A stretch of 64,000 bases of DNA from NCBI GenBank assembly GCA_038239345.1, contig JBBSEX010000024.1, forward strand, positions 1 through 64,000, given 5' to 3'. Below are positions 7,631 through 15,996 of the stretch, piece after piece. The stretch comes from JBBSEX01 sp038239345 (lineage in GTDB: Bacteria; Acidobacteriota; Terriglobia; Bryobacterales; Bryobacteraceae). A model generated the notes under the pieces. It saw nothing but the letters and a program-made list of their open reading frames with translations, searched no databases and was not told the DNA's origin. The position numbers and the translations under genes are program-made. Positions within the stretch are counted from its first letter, which is position 1. Each line of letters begins with the position of its first letter.

Positions 7631-9943
7631 TCATGGCCCGAGCCACAGTCTTAGGTTCTGGTTAGCGGTCGGTCGCTTCGAGGCCGTCATCTCTTCCGCC
7701 GCTTCGATCCGTCTCCGGATCTCACGAGCCTCCTTGCCATACTTGTCAAAGAACGCTTCGGGGTGGTCCTTGAGCCGAGCCGCCCGGTCTTTACGTGTGC
7801 GGACCGGCGACTGGTAGGCCAGATGACAGAGCAAATCGAACGGGTCGGCATCGGGCTGGTTGGCAGCGTTGGCGAGGTCGGAAAGCTCAATACCTCTCTT
7901 CTCCAATTCGGCGATCAACTCCGCTCGCCGGTCGAGGTCGGTCCAGGCGTTCTTCAGTTCATCGGCATCTCGCCAAATCGTTTTCACCTTGGAACCTGCG
8001 TATTCCGTGAGACGCACTGTGCGGAGTCGCCTGCCCTCGGCGTCCAGGTCGAACACGACAGTCCCGGCAATTTCAACAGGCTGATTGTCGATGTAATACT
8101 TTCGTGGTGCTCCGTTGGCGGGGTCTACGAGTTGGATTGGCCCTTGTTCAAATACATCATCTTCAGCACGCTCGAAAAGGATGACCTCTTCCTTCTTGGA
8201 CATCCTGACGCTCGTTGGTTCACCTTCGTCGTTGATGTTCACATCCTCGACAAACACTGGATCGCCGTCGAACTCGGGATCATTAAAGAGTCGGGTTGCC
8301 GCTCCGGTGTAGTCGAGGATGTTGAAGTAGAGCTTGCCGTAATCCTCTCGAACTCTCGTGCCTCGACCAATGATCTGTTTGAACTCAGTCACGGACCCTA
8401 TGTTCCGAACAATGGCGACGTTCTTGCAAGTCGGGACATCAACACCTGTCGTGAGCATCTGCGAGGTCGTGACGATTACAGGTGTGGATCGGTCCACGTC
8501 ACGAAAGCGGTCGAGATGGCCTCTTCCTATGTCGCCTTCGTCGGACACCACACGGCAAACGTAGTCGGGATTCTGCCGCATGAGTTCCGGGTTGTTCCGT
8601 GCGATGGCGGCTCTCATGTTCTCAGCGTGTTCTTGGTCAACGCAGAACACGATGGTCTTGCCGTAGGGATCGGATTCTTGAATGAACTTCGTCAGATGCT
8701 TGGCGATGGCCTCAGTCCGATTCTTCAGCACAACATCACGCTCAAAGCTCGGCGTAAGGTAGACCTGATCTGGCACGTCCCGGTTGTACCGATCCGTTTC
8801 TCCGGGAGCGGGACGCCAGCCGATTGCGTCCACCGTCGTCATAATCCGATGGACTCGGTACGGGGCAAGGAAACCATCTTCGATGCCCTGGCGAAGGCTG
8901 TACTGGTAGAGGGGATCACCGAAGTAACGGTATGTGTCCCGGTTGTCCTTACGGAGCGGCGTGGCCGTCATTCCGAGTTGGAATGCAGGCTTGAAATATT
9001 CTAGGATGTCTCGCCAATTCGAGTCGTCTTCGGCGCTCCCACGGTGGCACTCATCCACGATGATGAGGTCGAAGAAGTCTTGACTGAATTCCCGATACAG
9101 GCCCGGTCTCCGTTCGTCTTTGGCAAGGGACTGGTAGATGGCGAAATACATCTGACGGCTCTTGTTGGCAACCCCGCCTTCGATCTTCATCCGGGCATCT
9201 CCGAATGGAGCAAAATCCTCTTCCTTCGGTTTGTCCACGAGGATGTTGCGATCCGCCAAGAAGAGGATTCTTGGCTTGCCGAATCCGCCAGTGCGATTCC
9301 AACCGGACGACCACAGCTTCCAACAAATCTGGAACGAGATAGTCGTCTTCCCGGTTCCAGTGGCAAGTGTAAGCAGGTTCCGAGGGTTGCCTTGAAGAAT
9401 CGCTTGGACGGCCCGATTGATTGCGATTTCCTGGTAATAACGTGGCGTTCGCTGGCCGAATGTGTTGTACGGCGTCAATAGGCGCTTGGTCTGTTCTTCA
9501 TTGAGACCGCTGTGAGCGGACAAACGGCTCCAGAGTTCGTCGGGCGTTGGAAATCGTTCAACCTCGGCTTCGACGCCGGTTGTGAAATCGAACTCTACGA
9601 TTCCCTTGCCGTTGGTGGAGTAGGCGAACTTGAGACCGAGTATTTGAGCGTAGTCCTTTGACTGTTGAAGGCCGTCTGCCGGGAGTTTGTGTTCGGCCTT
9701 TGCCTCAACCACGGCGATCATGAAATCCGGCGTGTGGCGAAGTAGGTAGTCGGCCTTCTTGCGCTCCAGGCGTCTGGCCTTCGTTCCAGCGACGACAATC
9801 CTACCGTTCGTGAAGCTCCGTTGTTCGGCAATCGAATGTGGTTCTGAGTCCCATCCGGCAGCTTGCAGCTTGGGCACGACGTACTGACGGCAAGTGTCGG
9901 CCTCCGTTGGATTGCTGGCGATCCGCTGTCCGATGGGTTCCAT
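7631..9943 (-). CDS. hsdR: Type I restriction enzyme HsdR (EcoEI-like), C-terminal tail missing
   Basis: Motor and nuclease subunit of a type I restriction-modification complex. The 770 residues hold a PD-(D/E)xK nuclease (D65 and the VVEAK motif, E80/K82), Walker A ATGTGKT (194-200), DECH box (about 297), helicase motifs such as GMTATPLR and QIIGRGTRVR, and the EcoEI_R_C-type region (DPFDLLCHLAYQSPVRTRKD). Family members usually continue with a conserved tail of about 60 residues; here the protein diverges after KYGKEAREI and ends RLWLGP. A matching tail lies at 16607-16846 on the other strand. It follows an RHH gene by 5 bp. hsdM and hsdS are about 8-10 kb away on the opposite strand. Confidence 0.9.
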   Translation of the reverse strand: MEPIGQRIASNPTEADTCRQYVVPKLQAAGWDSEPHSIAEQRSFTNGRIVVAGTKARRLERKKADYLLRHTPDFMIAVVEAKAEHKLPADGLQQSKDYAQILGLKFAYSTNGKGIVEFDFTTGVEAEVERFPTPDELWSRLSAHSGLNEEQTKRLLTPYNTFGQRTPRYYQEIAINRAVQAILQGNPRNLLTLATGTGKTTISFQICWKLWSSGWNRTGGFGKPRILFLADRNILVDKPKEEDFAPFGDARMKIEGGVANKSRQMYFAIYQSLAKDERRPGLYREFSQDFFDLIIVDECHRGSAEDDSNWRDILEYFKPAFQLGMTATPLRKDNRDTYRYFGDPLYQYSLRQGIEDGFLAPYRVHRIMTTVDAIGWRPAPGETDRYNRDVPDQVYLTPSFERDVVLKNRTEAIAKHLTKFIQESDPYGKTIVFCVDQEHAENMRAAIARNNPELMRQNPDYVCRVVSDEGDIGRGHLDRFRDVDRSTPVIVTTSQMLTTGVDVPTCKNVAIVRNIGSVTEFKQIIGRGTRVREDYGKLYFNILDYTGAATRLFNDPEFDGDPVFVEDVNINDEGEPTSVRMSKKEEVILFERAEDDVFEQGPIQLVDPANGAPRKYYIDNQPVEIAGTVVFDLDAEGRRLRTVRLTEYAGSKVKTIWRDADELKNAWTDLDRRAELIAELEKRGIELSDLANAANQPDADPFDLLCHLAYQSPVRTRKDRAARLKDHPEAFFDKYGKEAREIRRRIEAAEEMTASKRPTANQNLRLWLGP

Positions 9944-9948
9944 GATCT

Positions 9949-10173
9949 TCAGCGGCTTGCCGAGGCAAGTTCCTTTTGAAGTTCCCGTTTGTGGCGATCA
10001 ACCAGTTCAACCAGAAGCGCCGAAACGGAACCCCGGCCACCGTCTCTGCGGGATCGCTCGAAAGCAACCCGGCGCAAGAGTTCCCACGTCTCGGTGGGGA
10101 GGTTGATGCCGGTAGTGCGGTGCGTGCGTTCTTGTGGCTTCGCCGTCGCCTGACGAGCTTGTTGTTTAAGCAT
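9949..10173 (-). CDS. Ribbon-helix-helix-like small protein, probable regulator of hsdR
   Basis: A 74-residue basic protein starting MLKQQARQATAKPQERTHRT. The segment TTGINLPTETWELLRRVAFE has the beta-strand plus helix pattern of CopG/Arc-like RHH proteins, followed by a second helix (GRGSVSALLVELVDRHKREL). The stop is 5 bp before the hsdR ATG, so the two are co-translated. A perfect 10-bp palindrome surrounds its start codon, suiting autorepression; this role is inferred. A TTG at 10203 would extend it by ten residues, but the ATG at 10173 lies 9 bp after a -10 box, which would give a near-leaderless message. Confidence 0.7.
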   Translation of the reverse strand: MLKQQARQATAKPQERTHRTTGINLPTETWELLRRVAFERSRRDGGRGSVSALLVELVDRHKRELQKELASASR

Positions 10174-10184
10174 GAAACAACAAG
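10158..10184. promoter_or_regulatory. Palindromic operator over the RHH-hsdR start
   Basis: CTTGTTGTTT (10158-10167) and AAACAACAAG (10175-10184) are perfect inverted repeats with a 7-bp centre that contains the ATG of the RHH gene. The site overlaps the end of the predicted -10 box. A small RHH repressor encoded immediately downstream is the obvious ligand. No direct evidence of binding can be seen. Confidence 0.6.
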
Positions 10185-10210
10185 TGTATCGAATGTTTGC
10201 CAATTGTGAA
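10183..10210 (-). promoter_or_regulatory. Promoter for RHH-hsdR, probably leaderless
   Basis: On the minus strand TTCACA (10205-10210) and TACACT (10183-10188) are separated by 16 bp. The ATG at 10173 follows the -10 box by 9 bp, so transcription would start almost at the start codon. Confidence 0.45.
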
Positions 10211-10396
10211 TTGTCGGAATGGGACCCAGGAAGAAAGGTTCAGCGACCCGGGAGGACCCTCTTTTTCAAAATTTCAATGGGGGCAAAAGTTTGGTCCGGG
10301 GAAATTTTTTGAAAACGATGGGCGGTGGTCCCTTTTCGGAACGTTTCCTGGGGAAGCGAAGCCCTCCGGTATGTACCATGGGCTGACTGTATACAC

Positions 10397-10423
10397 CCTG
10401 CGGATGAGACTCTAATCCGCAGG
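10397..10423. terminator. 9-bp hairpin after the serine-recombinase operon
   Basis: CCTGCGGAT (10397-10405) and ATCCGCAGG (10415-10423) form a perfect 9-bp stem with a 9-nt loop, 43 bp beyond the stop of the small gene at 10466 on the minus strand. No U-tract follows. It is the only structured element I find in the 262-bp gap 10204-10465, which otherwise contains no credible gene. Confidence 0.4.
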
Positions 10424-10465
10424 ACACTCTGGAAATGACGGTGCCCCACCCGATAGTTCTGCTGC

Positions 10466-10720
10466 TCAACGTGAGGCAGAAGGATGCAAGGTTGACGTAT
10501 CAGCGGCCACCGTACCTTCCGCCGCCCCGATCACGCCAATAAGGTATGCGTTCGCAGCGGCCTTGGCTTTGACCACATCGGCGGCAAGCGTACTGATCGT
10601 CTGCTGGTCGAAGCCATCGTGTTTGGTCAGCGCCTCCAAACAGAGGACGCCGTGATGGATGCTTTTGTTGAACTCGTACAGCACTTCAAATGTGTCGAAC
10701 CCTACTTTGCCTCCCATCAC
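10466..10720 (-). CDS. Small hypothetical protein coupled to serine recombinase
   Basis: An 84-residue protein of unrecognised family, mainly helical and Ala-rich (LAADVVKAKAAANAYLIGVI), with two Cys/His-containing segments near the N-terminus (SIHHGVLCLEALTKHD). Its ATG overlaps the stop of the serine recombinase (ATGA, 10717-10720), so it is translated with it. Function cannot be assigned; a recombination accessory or an unrelated passenger are both possible. Confidence 0.55.
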   Translation of the reverse strand: MMGGKVGFDTFEVLYEFNKSIHHGVLCLEALTKHDGFDQQTISTLAADVVKAKAAANAYLIGVIGAAEGTVAADTSTLHPSASR

Positions 10721-11379
10721 TTACTCTCCCCTCTTGCCAAAATTTTTGAGACGGTGTACGGGTGCCACTTCGCACCACGCCGGGTCATCACGTGTTCATC
10801 GTTGAGACGAGAGGCGATTGTGTCGTATCCGCAACCTTCGGCACGAAGCTGGCGCATCCGATCCAGCACAACCGATTCACCTTTGTAGAAGCCGAACTGT
10901 TTCGCCCCTTCGCATTCGCCGGTCCGGGCTTTTTTGCGCTGGCGTGCTCCACGTAGCTTCGCCACGATCATGGTCTTTTCATACTCGGCAAATGCGCCCA
11001 TGATCTGACGCATCAACTTTCTTGAGGGATCGGCGCTGCAAAGGTCAGGCTCGGCCACGCTGACAAGCCGGAAGCTGTGGCTCGTCAAATCGTGCAGGAT
11101 GCTCTCCTGGATCATGAGGTCCCTGGCGATTCTGTCGAGCCGTTCGATCAGAACCAGTTTCGTGCCGTTACTGTGCAATGCCTCCATCAACGCCATGAGA
11201 GCGGGACGATGCTCCAGTTCCTTTGTCCCGGAGACGCCCTCTTCTCTGAAAATCTTGACGATGCGGATGCCGTTGGTTTTTGCGTATTGCTTGATGGCTT
11301 CCAGTTGGCGGGTGAATCCGTCTCCCTCCAGTTGACCTTTTCCGCTCACACGCAAATAGGCAAAAGCGCTTTCCGGCAC
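10717..11379 (-). CDS. Small serine recombinase (resolvase/invertase family)
   Basis: A 220-residue site-specific recombinase. The resolvase catalytic domain occupies residues 1-150: AYLRVSGKGQ holds nucleophile Ser12 and Arg10, and LIERLDRIARDLM carries the conserved arginines; LMRQIMGAFAEYEKTMIVAKL is the long E helix. A short C-terminal helix-turn-helix follows (RAEGCGYDTIASRLNDE, then WHPYTVSKILAR). It is much shorter than large transposon recombinases, so resolution or DNA inversion is more likely than transposition. Start is GTG at 11379; no in-frame ATG is available. It is transcribed divergently from the gene at 11455. Confidence 0.88.
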   Translation of the reverse strand: MPESAFAYLRVSGKGQLEGDGFTRQLEAIKQYAKTNGIRIVKIFREEGVSGTKELEHRPALMALMEALHSNGTKLVLIERLDRIARDLMIQESILHDLTSHSFRLVSVAEPDLCSADPSRKLMRQIMGAFAEYEKTMIVAKLRGARQRKKARTGECEGAKQFGFYKGESVVLDRMRQLRAEGCGYDTIASRLNDEHVMTRRGAKWHPYTVSKILARGESK

Positions 11380-11454
11380 ACTTCCATGTTAGCTTTGGGC
11401 TGTGTTGTTTGTCAACTATTCTTCAGAATAGTATAAGTCTATGATTCTAGTGCT

Positions 11455-12171
11455 GTGGCTGATAAGCGGAATCTTGGACGGCTGATTTGGGTCGCCGAGA
11501 CGTTCTTCACCCTCAATCGAACTAAAATTGGATCAGCGACGATGCCCAAGAAGCCACCCGTGATCAAATTTCCGACGCCGATGGAAATACCCGGCCCCGA
11601 CGACCAATCCTGGCACAACGGTGGTGATATCGAAATCGCTCTTTACGCCCGGTCGCTCCAGATCGCCGCCAAGAAACTGATCGCAACCCTTGATCTGGAG
11701 CCGAACCCGAAGACGGCGTGGGATGCGTGTCCGGTCATTCTGCTCTACCGGCAGGCCGTGGAACTCAATCTGAAGACTCTTATCGATCACGGAAACAACT
11801 TCTTGCCGACGCCGACCGATTCGATCTCACTGTCCAAAACTCATTCTCTGCGTTGGCTGGCGCAAATTGTCTGCCAGATCATCAGGGCGGTCGGTTGGGA
11901 GAGCGAGTTCAAATGCGAAGGCATTTCAACCTTAGCCGAATTCAGCGCCCTGGTTGCAGAACTAGAATCATTGGACCCTGTGGCGATTGCGGTTACGGTC
12001 GGTCGCAGTCGTCGTGATGGATCGGTGCCGCCTCAGCTAGTACCACCGAAGATCGTGCAATTTGCAAAGAAGCTGGACGCCCTAATCAGTTTGCTGGACG
12101 CTACCGCCGATGGGCTGGCCGCTCAAGATGATTTGCTTGCCGAGGATGATTTCAAGCCGACGATTCAATGA
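11455..12171 (+). CDS. Hypothetical island protein, mostly helical
   Basis: A 238-residue soluble protein that I do not recognise. Positions 90-140 (CPVILLYRQAVELNLKTLID, followed by SLSKTHSLRWLA) resemble the helical pairs seen in HEPN-like or abortive-infection proteins, but no clear Rx4-6H motif is visible, so this is only a hint. The C-terminus is acidic. The GTG at 11455 gives the longest frame; ATG 11542 (MPKKPPVIKFPTPME) is an alternative that loses 29 weak-looking residues. It lies between the serine recombinase and the Mom-fusion gene, both on the other strand. Confidence 0.6.
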   Translation: MADKRNLGRLIWVAETFFTLNRTKIGSATMPKKPPVIKFPTPMEIPGPDDQSWHNGGDIEIALYARSLQIAAKKLIATLDLEPNPKTAWDACPVILLYRQAVELNLKTLIDHGNNFLPTPTDSISLSKTHSLRWLAQIVCQIIRAVGWESEFKCEGISTLAEFSALVAELESLDPVAIAVTVGRSRRDGSVPPQLVPPKIVQFAKKLDALISLLDATADGLAAQDDLLAEDDFKPTIQ

Positions 12172-12193
12172 CGGCATTTTTGAAATCGACTTT

Positions 12194-14176
12194 TCAGGCG
12201 GAACGCTTTGGGTAAGGCTTTATTAGGTGCTCAATCTTCTTGCGATTGTCGGCCTTCTCCTTCTTGCTCCCGATGAATGCGAAGTACCGACTCTTACGGG
12301 GCACCGAGGCGACGGTCAGACCCATCTCACGAAGTTTCTTGATGCTGCGTGTGCCAAAGAGCGTGTATGCGTCTCTTGAAGAGACTTGCTTGCCGTCTGG
12401 GGTAATGATCGATGCTCTGTCGCCGCCCTTGGACATCACCCCGACGTAATCGTAGCCGCACGCTTGATAAATTATCCCGACTTCACCAGCTTGCGAATCA
12501 ACCGTGCAAGTGACCACCTTGTACTTTTCCGGCAGCATCTTCATCGATTGCCGAATCAACTTCGATGCGGAATGCGGGTGCGCCCAATGCAGGGAAACTC
12601 CTCGTGCAAGACAAATGATCTTGTCAGTGAATTCAAACTGATCCCAAACATGAAGGTTCTCGGTGTACTCTGAGCGATAGACTACGACACCGCCGCAGAT
12701 TCCATCGAAGAATATCCCGAAGCAACGGATGACAAACGCAGGCATCGTCTTCAACCATTCGTATTTTTCAATGATCGCTTTGGCTTCGGCATGGGCGATC
12801 TCTTTCACCACAGCATTTTCAATGGAACAGTCGAATGATTCCTCGGTCTTTGCAAGCTCTTCTCGAATTAGGCGTTGATGGGCCTTTGGCGACTTCGATG
12901 TCGATCCGGTGATGGCCTGAGCCTTCCTGAACGCAGCAACCCTCGCACGAGCCGCTGCCGCAACTCCCGGATCATCTTCGGTGGCGATGTAATTGCGCTC
13001 GGTCGCCACGCACGCCTCGGGCACGGCACCGTCGCCGCAGAACGGAGCAACGACAAGCTGCCCCGGCTCGGTCAGCTTCTCGATGAAGTACCGAACCTGA
13101 TCGACGCCCTGGCCCTTCTTGTCCGTGAGGATCATGTCACTTAAAAATGGATGCGTCGGCACGCCTGGAACAGGTCGCTTTGCGAACATCAGCATCGGCG
13201 TGAAGTTGCTGGTTACCTTGCGGGCGAGAACGCTGGAACTACGACTGTTCCCGGTCTGGCTCACGGCGCACAACCAGTAGTATTGGAGATGTTTCGCCAT
13301 CTCGTTCATCCCTCGATCCAGGTACATTTGTCCGCAGGTCACCACGCAAAGGCCACCCGACTTGAGCTTGCGTGATGCCACTTCTGCCAGTTGGCCGTAC
13401 AGCGGAACTGCGTCTTGCGAATTCGGAGGATCGCAAAGAAAAAGATCAGCAGAGTCGTCTGCAACCAAGCGGTTCAGCAACGTAAGATCGCCAGTGTAGA
13501 TGCCGCTTCCCTTTGGATGGGCCTTTACCGCCGCATTTCTCTTCGACTGGCGGGATTCCTCGGCAAGCTGATCCTTGGCCTTCTTGATCGTGAGTGTACC
13601 GGCGAGGATTTGCTCCAGCATCGGCGCAGAGTGCTTGGCGATTTGGGAGATGAGGCGAAGTTTCCTCGACGGAACAGCGAGTTGGGCGGCTGCGATTTCT
13701 CGTTGGCGAAGTTGTGGCTGCTCGGTGGACGCTGTGACCACCAAGCTGAGTTTAGCCCGTCCTGATCCTCCCGCCAATCCGCCCTTCCTGCCCCGTTCCG
13801 CCTTGGAGATTGCAATACGCCTTTGCAGAATGCGGTATGCAATGGCGGCACGTTGATCCGACGACAGGTTCCGCCGCCCGATTTGGTTTTCTTCGATCCA
13901 GAGTTTCGCCGCTTCCCGACTCGGAAAATCAATTTCGGTGGTTGCGTAGGGAACACGCAGACGGGTGCAAATTTCCAAACGGTTGTGCCCATCGATCAGG
14001 ATGCCTTCGCTTTTCCAGACGACCAGGGCGTCCCGACAGCCTTCCTCGGCGATGTTGGCTGAGAGTTGACTGCGCTCTTGTGGTGTCAGCGGAGCGATCA
14101 GCGCCTTGAATTCAGGATCGACCTTGGGGGTTGGTGGATCGTTGCGGCTGGCGAGGGTTGCCGGAGTCGGAGGCAT
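12194..14176 (-). CDS. ParB-like / DNA-methyltransferase-like / Mom-like GNAT three-domain fusion
   Basis: A 660-residue candidate DNA-modifying protein (735 if translation starts at TTG 14401). In 735-residue numbering, 95-185 is ParB-like (ILIDGHNRLEICTRLRVPY, then EENQIGRRNLSSDQRAAIAYR). 300-480 is an amino-methyltransferase-like Rossmann domain with FCGDG (454-458) as motif I and DPPN (324-327) where DPPY or NPPY is usual, which may alter or abolish base methylation. 536-690 resembles phage Mu Mom, an acyltransferase-fold enzyme that modifies adenine N6: CFGIFFDGICGGVVVYRSEY, LARGVSLHWAHPHSASKLI, GIIYQACGYDYVGV. The combination suggests target recognition plus base hypermodification, but the chemistry is inferred. 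It lies downstream of rep and an RHH gene on the same strand. Confidence 0.75.
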   Translation of the reverse strand: MPPTPATLASRNDPPTPKVDPEFKALIAPLTPQERSQLSANIAEEGCRDALVVWKSEGILIDGHNRLEICTRLRVPYATTEIDFPSREAAKLWIEENQIGRRNLSSDQRAAIAYRILQRRIAISKAERGRKGGLAGGSGRAKLSLVVTASTEQPQLRQREIAAAQLAVPSRKLRLISQIAKHSAPMLEQILAGTLTIKKAKDQLAEESRQSKRNAAVKAHPKGSGIYTGDLTLLNRLVADDSADLFLCDPPNSQDAVPLYGQLAEVASRKLKSGGLCVVTCGQMYLDRGMNEMAKHLQYYWLCAVSQTGNSRSSSVLARKVTSNFTPMLMFAKRPVPGVPTHPFLSDMILTDKKGQGVDQVRYFIEKLTEPGQLVVAPFCGDGAVPEACVATERNYIATEDDPGVAAAARARVAAFRKAQAITGSTSKSPKAHQRLIREELAKTEESFDCSIENAVVKEIAHAEAKAIIEKYEWLKTMPAFVIRCFGIFFDGICGGVVVYRSEYTENLHVWDQFEFTDKIICLARGVSLHWAHPHSASKLIRQSMKMLPEKYKVVTCTVDSQAGEVGIIYQACGYDYVGVMSKGGDRASIITPDGKQVSSRDAYTLFGTRSIKKLREMGLTVASVPRKSRYFAFIGSKKEKADNRKKIEHLIKPYPKRSA

Positions 14177-14269
14177 CGACCGTAGATCGACCAAAGGGGC
14201 GGCAAAGTTTACCCTGCGGCGAGGCTGATTGCGGCCCGTCAGATCACATCCGCCACGGCCCGGACTCCA

Positions 14270-14466
14270 CCACACTCGCAGCGCCGTCCGCATTTTGTTG
14301 AGAGCGGGTTCAACGGCGGCTTCGACATCCTTACGCTTTGCTTTGAGGCGGCGCTGGATTTGATATACGGATTCGCCGTCAAAGAAATGGGCCTCAAGCA
14401 CTGCCGGTGGTGTGGTGCCATTCCCTTCAGGGTTGCGGAGAGCAATTCGGCAGCGTCAAGGATCAC
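14270..14466 (-). pseudogene. Sigma-region-4-like HTH gene broken by a one-base frameshift
   Basis: Two overlapping minus-strand frames read as one helix-turn-helix protein if a single base is added near 14404. The first frame gives LSATLKGMAPHHRQ; the second continues VLEAHFFDGESVYQIQRRLK and ends NKMRTALRVW. Joined, they have the usual layout of sigma-70 region 4-like proteins. The second frame stays open into the Mom-fusion gene, so it might instead be that protein's N-terminus. A deleted G in CGGCAGTGCTTGAG is the simplest explanation. Confidence 0.4.
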
Positions 14467-14689
14467 GAAGCTACCTATTGCCGGGTGGAACGTCCCTGGC
14501 GCATACCTGTTTCGGAAGCTCCCTGCCCCGAGGAGACGTACCCTTATCTTCGGTTTGTGACGGTATTGCTCGGATCAGCGTCGAACCGTATATCAGGGTC
14601 GAATGCGTCTATGTCGGCCACGCCGGTTCTGCGAAGGCAATCACACAAAATCCTATTCGTACTTGCCTCCATCCCCGGCGATGGTGCTT

Positions 14690-14881
14690 TCACGCATCCA
14701 GGAGGGCCTGAATGATGGCACGCCGGTCTTGTTTCCATCTGTCGAGTATCTCGGTGACGGCTCGGCGAAGAAGCTCGGTTCTCGTCGTCCGCTGTATTGC
14801 CGCTGCCTCAGATAGTTGGCGTAGGCTTTCCCGATCCAGACGGACACTTGTGGGGATCAATTCATTGTTCTTCGTTTTCAT
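14690..14881 (-). CDS. Ribbon-helix-helix DNA-binding protein
   Basis: A 63-residue RHH (CopG/Arc/MetJ fold) protein. IPTSVRLDRESLRQLSEAAA gives the beta strand and first helix, and TTRTELLRRAVTEILDRWKQ the second helix. Such proteins bind DNA as dimers and usually regulate their own operon or act as plasmid copy or partition factors. It lies 23 bp downstream of the rep/relaxase gene on the same strand, so control of that gene's expression is the likely role (inference). ATG at 14881 gives the expected short N-terminus. Confidence 0.75.
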   Translation of the reverse strand: MKTKNNELIPTSVRLDRESLRQLSEAAAIQRTTRTELLRRAVTEILDRWKQDRRAIIQALLDA

Positions 14882-14904
14882 AATTGTGTTGATGTGGTGA
14901 TTTA

Positions 14905-15996
14905 CTATGCGACACGTCTATTGTTATAGGCCATCGCCATTTGCTCGTCTTGCTCGAAGAGATCATCCAGGTTGGCATGGGACCCTAACAGTTGGGTCGT
15001 GAAGTTACGCTGATATACTTTCGCCAGTTCGCTTGTAGTCGGCAGAGGCACGACCGGCTTGGACAGAATGTGATCCAGAATGCCGAAGACTTCTTTAGGA
15101 TTCTTACCTTCTCGTTGGATGCGACGGCTTGCTTCTGCCCGTCCGTGTTGCCGGATCATCGTTAGCGCAAAAGCCGCATTCATGCGCCGATTGAGAGTTC
15201 CTTCCAATTCGTAGATTTGTTCTGGAGTCACGTCATAGCTCGGCTCGATCTCAACTAATGAAAACGGTACATAGTTTGCGCCGTTCTGGAACAACAAACC
15301 GAGGGTCCCAAGCTCCCGAGGAACGCCTTTCCCGAATAGACTTCGCTCGAATCGGACCCAGGATTTCGGGACTTGAGAGCCGGGGTGATCAATCTTCAAC
15401 TTCGCCGACTTGTCGTAAACCCTAATAAAATCTTTGGACTTTGACGATCCGAAGTACATCGTTTCGCAAGGCCCATACTCACGACGCTGAACTTGAAACT
15501 TGTCGGCAGTGCGATTCGGGTTTGAGTATTGCGCCGCCCTGCGTTTGTTTCTGACACGGACGCTCTCACGAAGGCGGTCGATGCTTGTTCCACCGATGAT
15601 GTCAGCGACTAGATCGATTCGGTAGACACGTAAGGCCATCACGTCGGTGTCGGTAATCTTCTGCAACGTGGCGATGATTTCGTCTCGGTTCAGTGTGCCA
15701 ACTCCAACGAACTCGACCTTTCGCCATTTCGGAAAGTCGGGGTGGTGGAGGATGATTGGTAAGCCAAAAGACCGATAGTCTTCCCTCGGTCTTCCAAGAT
15801 TCGGATGTTGACGCCGCAGCTTCTCGAACGATTTGCTAAACGGTGCAGGCCCCAGGTTCAGATAGAGGGCATCTAACCCGCACGGTCGGGCTGGCAGGGT
15901 TTGGGCCGGGTTGTATTGCAGTATCACGCACGTATTTAGCGATTCGGCCATTCCTGCCGTCTCGTTTGCTTTGATGTAAGTAGTTTTCGATAACAT
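14905..15996 (-). CDS. Rep_trans-family replication initiator / MobT-type relaxase-like protein
   Basis: A 363-residue protein with the signature of the rolling-circle initiator family PF02486: LRVYRIDLVADI (about residues 125-136) and MYFGSSKSKDFIRVYDKSAK (178-197, with the likely catalytic Tyr context), followed by WVRFERSLFGKGVP. Family members nick an origin to start rolling-circle replication; MobT relaxases of Tn916-like elements belong to the same family, so plasmid-like replication or mobilisation is plausible. No conjugation apparatus is in the window. ATG at 15996 follows GAGAAAGGAC. A hairpin lies just upstream (16010-16038). RHH and Mom-fusion genes follow on the same strand. Confidence 0.75.
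   Translation of the reverse strand: MLSKTTYIKANETAGMAESLNTCVILQYNPAQTLPARPCGLDALYLNLGPAPFSKSFEKLRRQHPNLGRPREDYRSFGLPIILHHPDFPKWRKVEFVGVGTLNRDEIIATLQKITDTDVMALRVYRIDLVADIIGGTSIDRLRESVRVRNKRRAAQYSNPNRTADKFQVQRREYGPCETMYFGSSKSKDFIRVYDKSAKLKIDHPGSQVPKSWVRFERSLFGKGVPRELGTLGLLFQNGANYVPFSLVEIEPSYDVTPEQIYELEGTLNRRMNAAFALTMIRQHGRAEASRRIQREGKNPKEVFGILDHILSKPVVPLPTTSELAKVYQRNFTTQLLGSHANLDDLFEQDEQMAMAYNNRRVA

Noticed and set aside
7763..9004. 413-codon plus-strand frame opposite hsdR
   Set aside because: Lies antisense to conserved helicase motifs of HsdR and resembles no family.
10204..10465. Possible short gene between RHH and the serine-recombinase operon
   Set aside because: Frames are short, without ribosome-binding sites or recognisable sequence; only a hairpin stands out.
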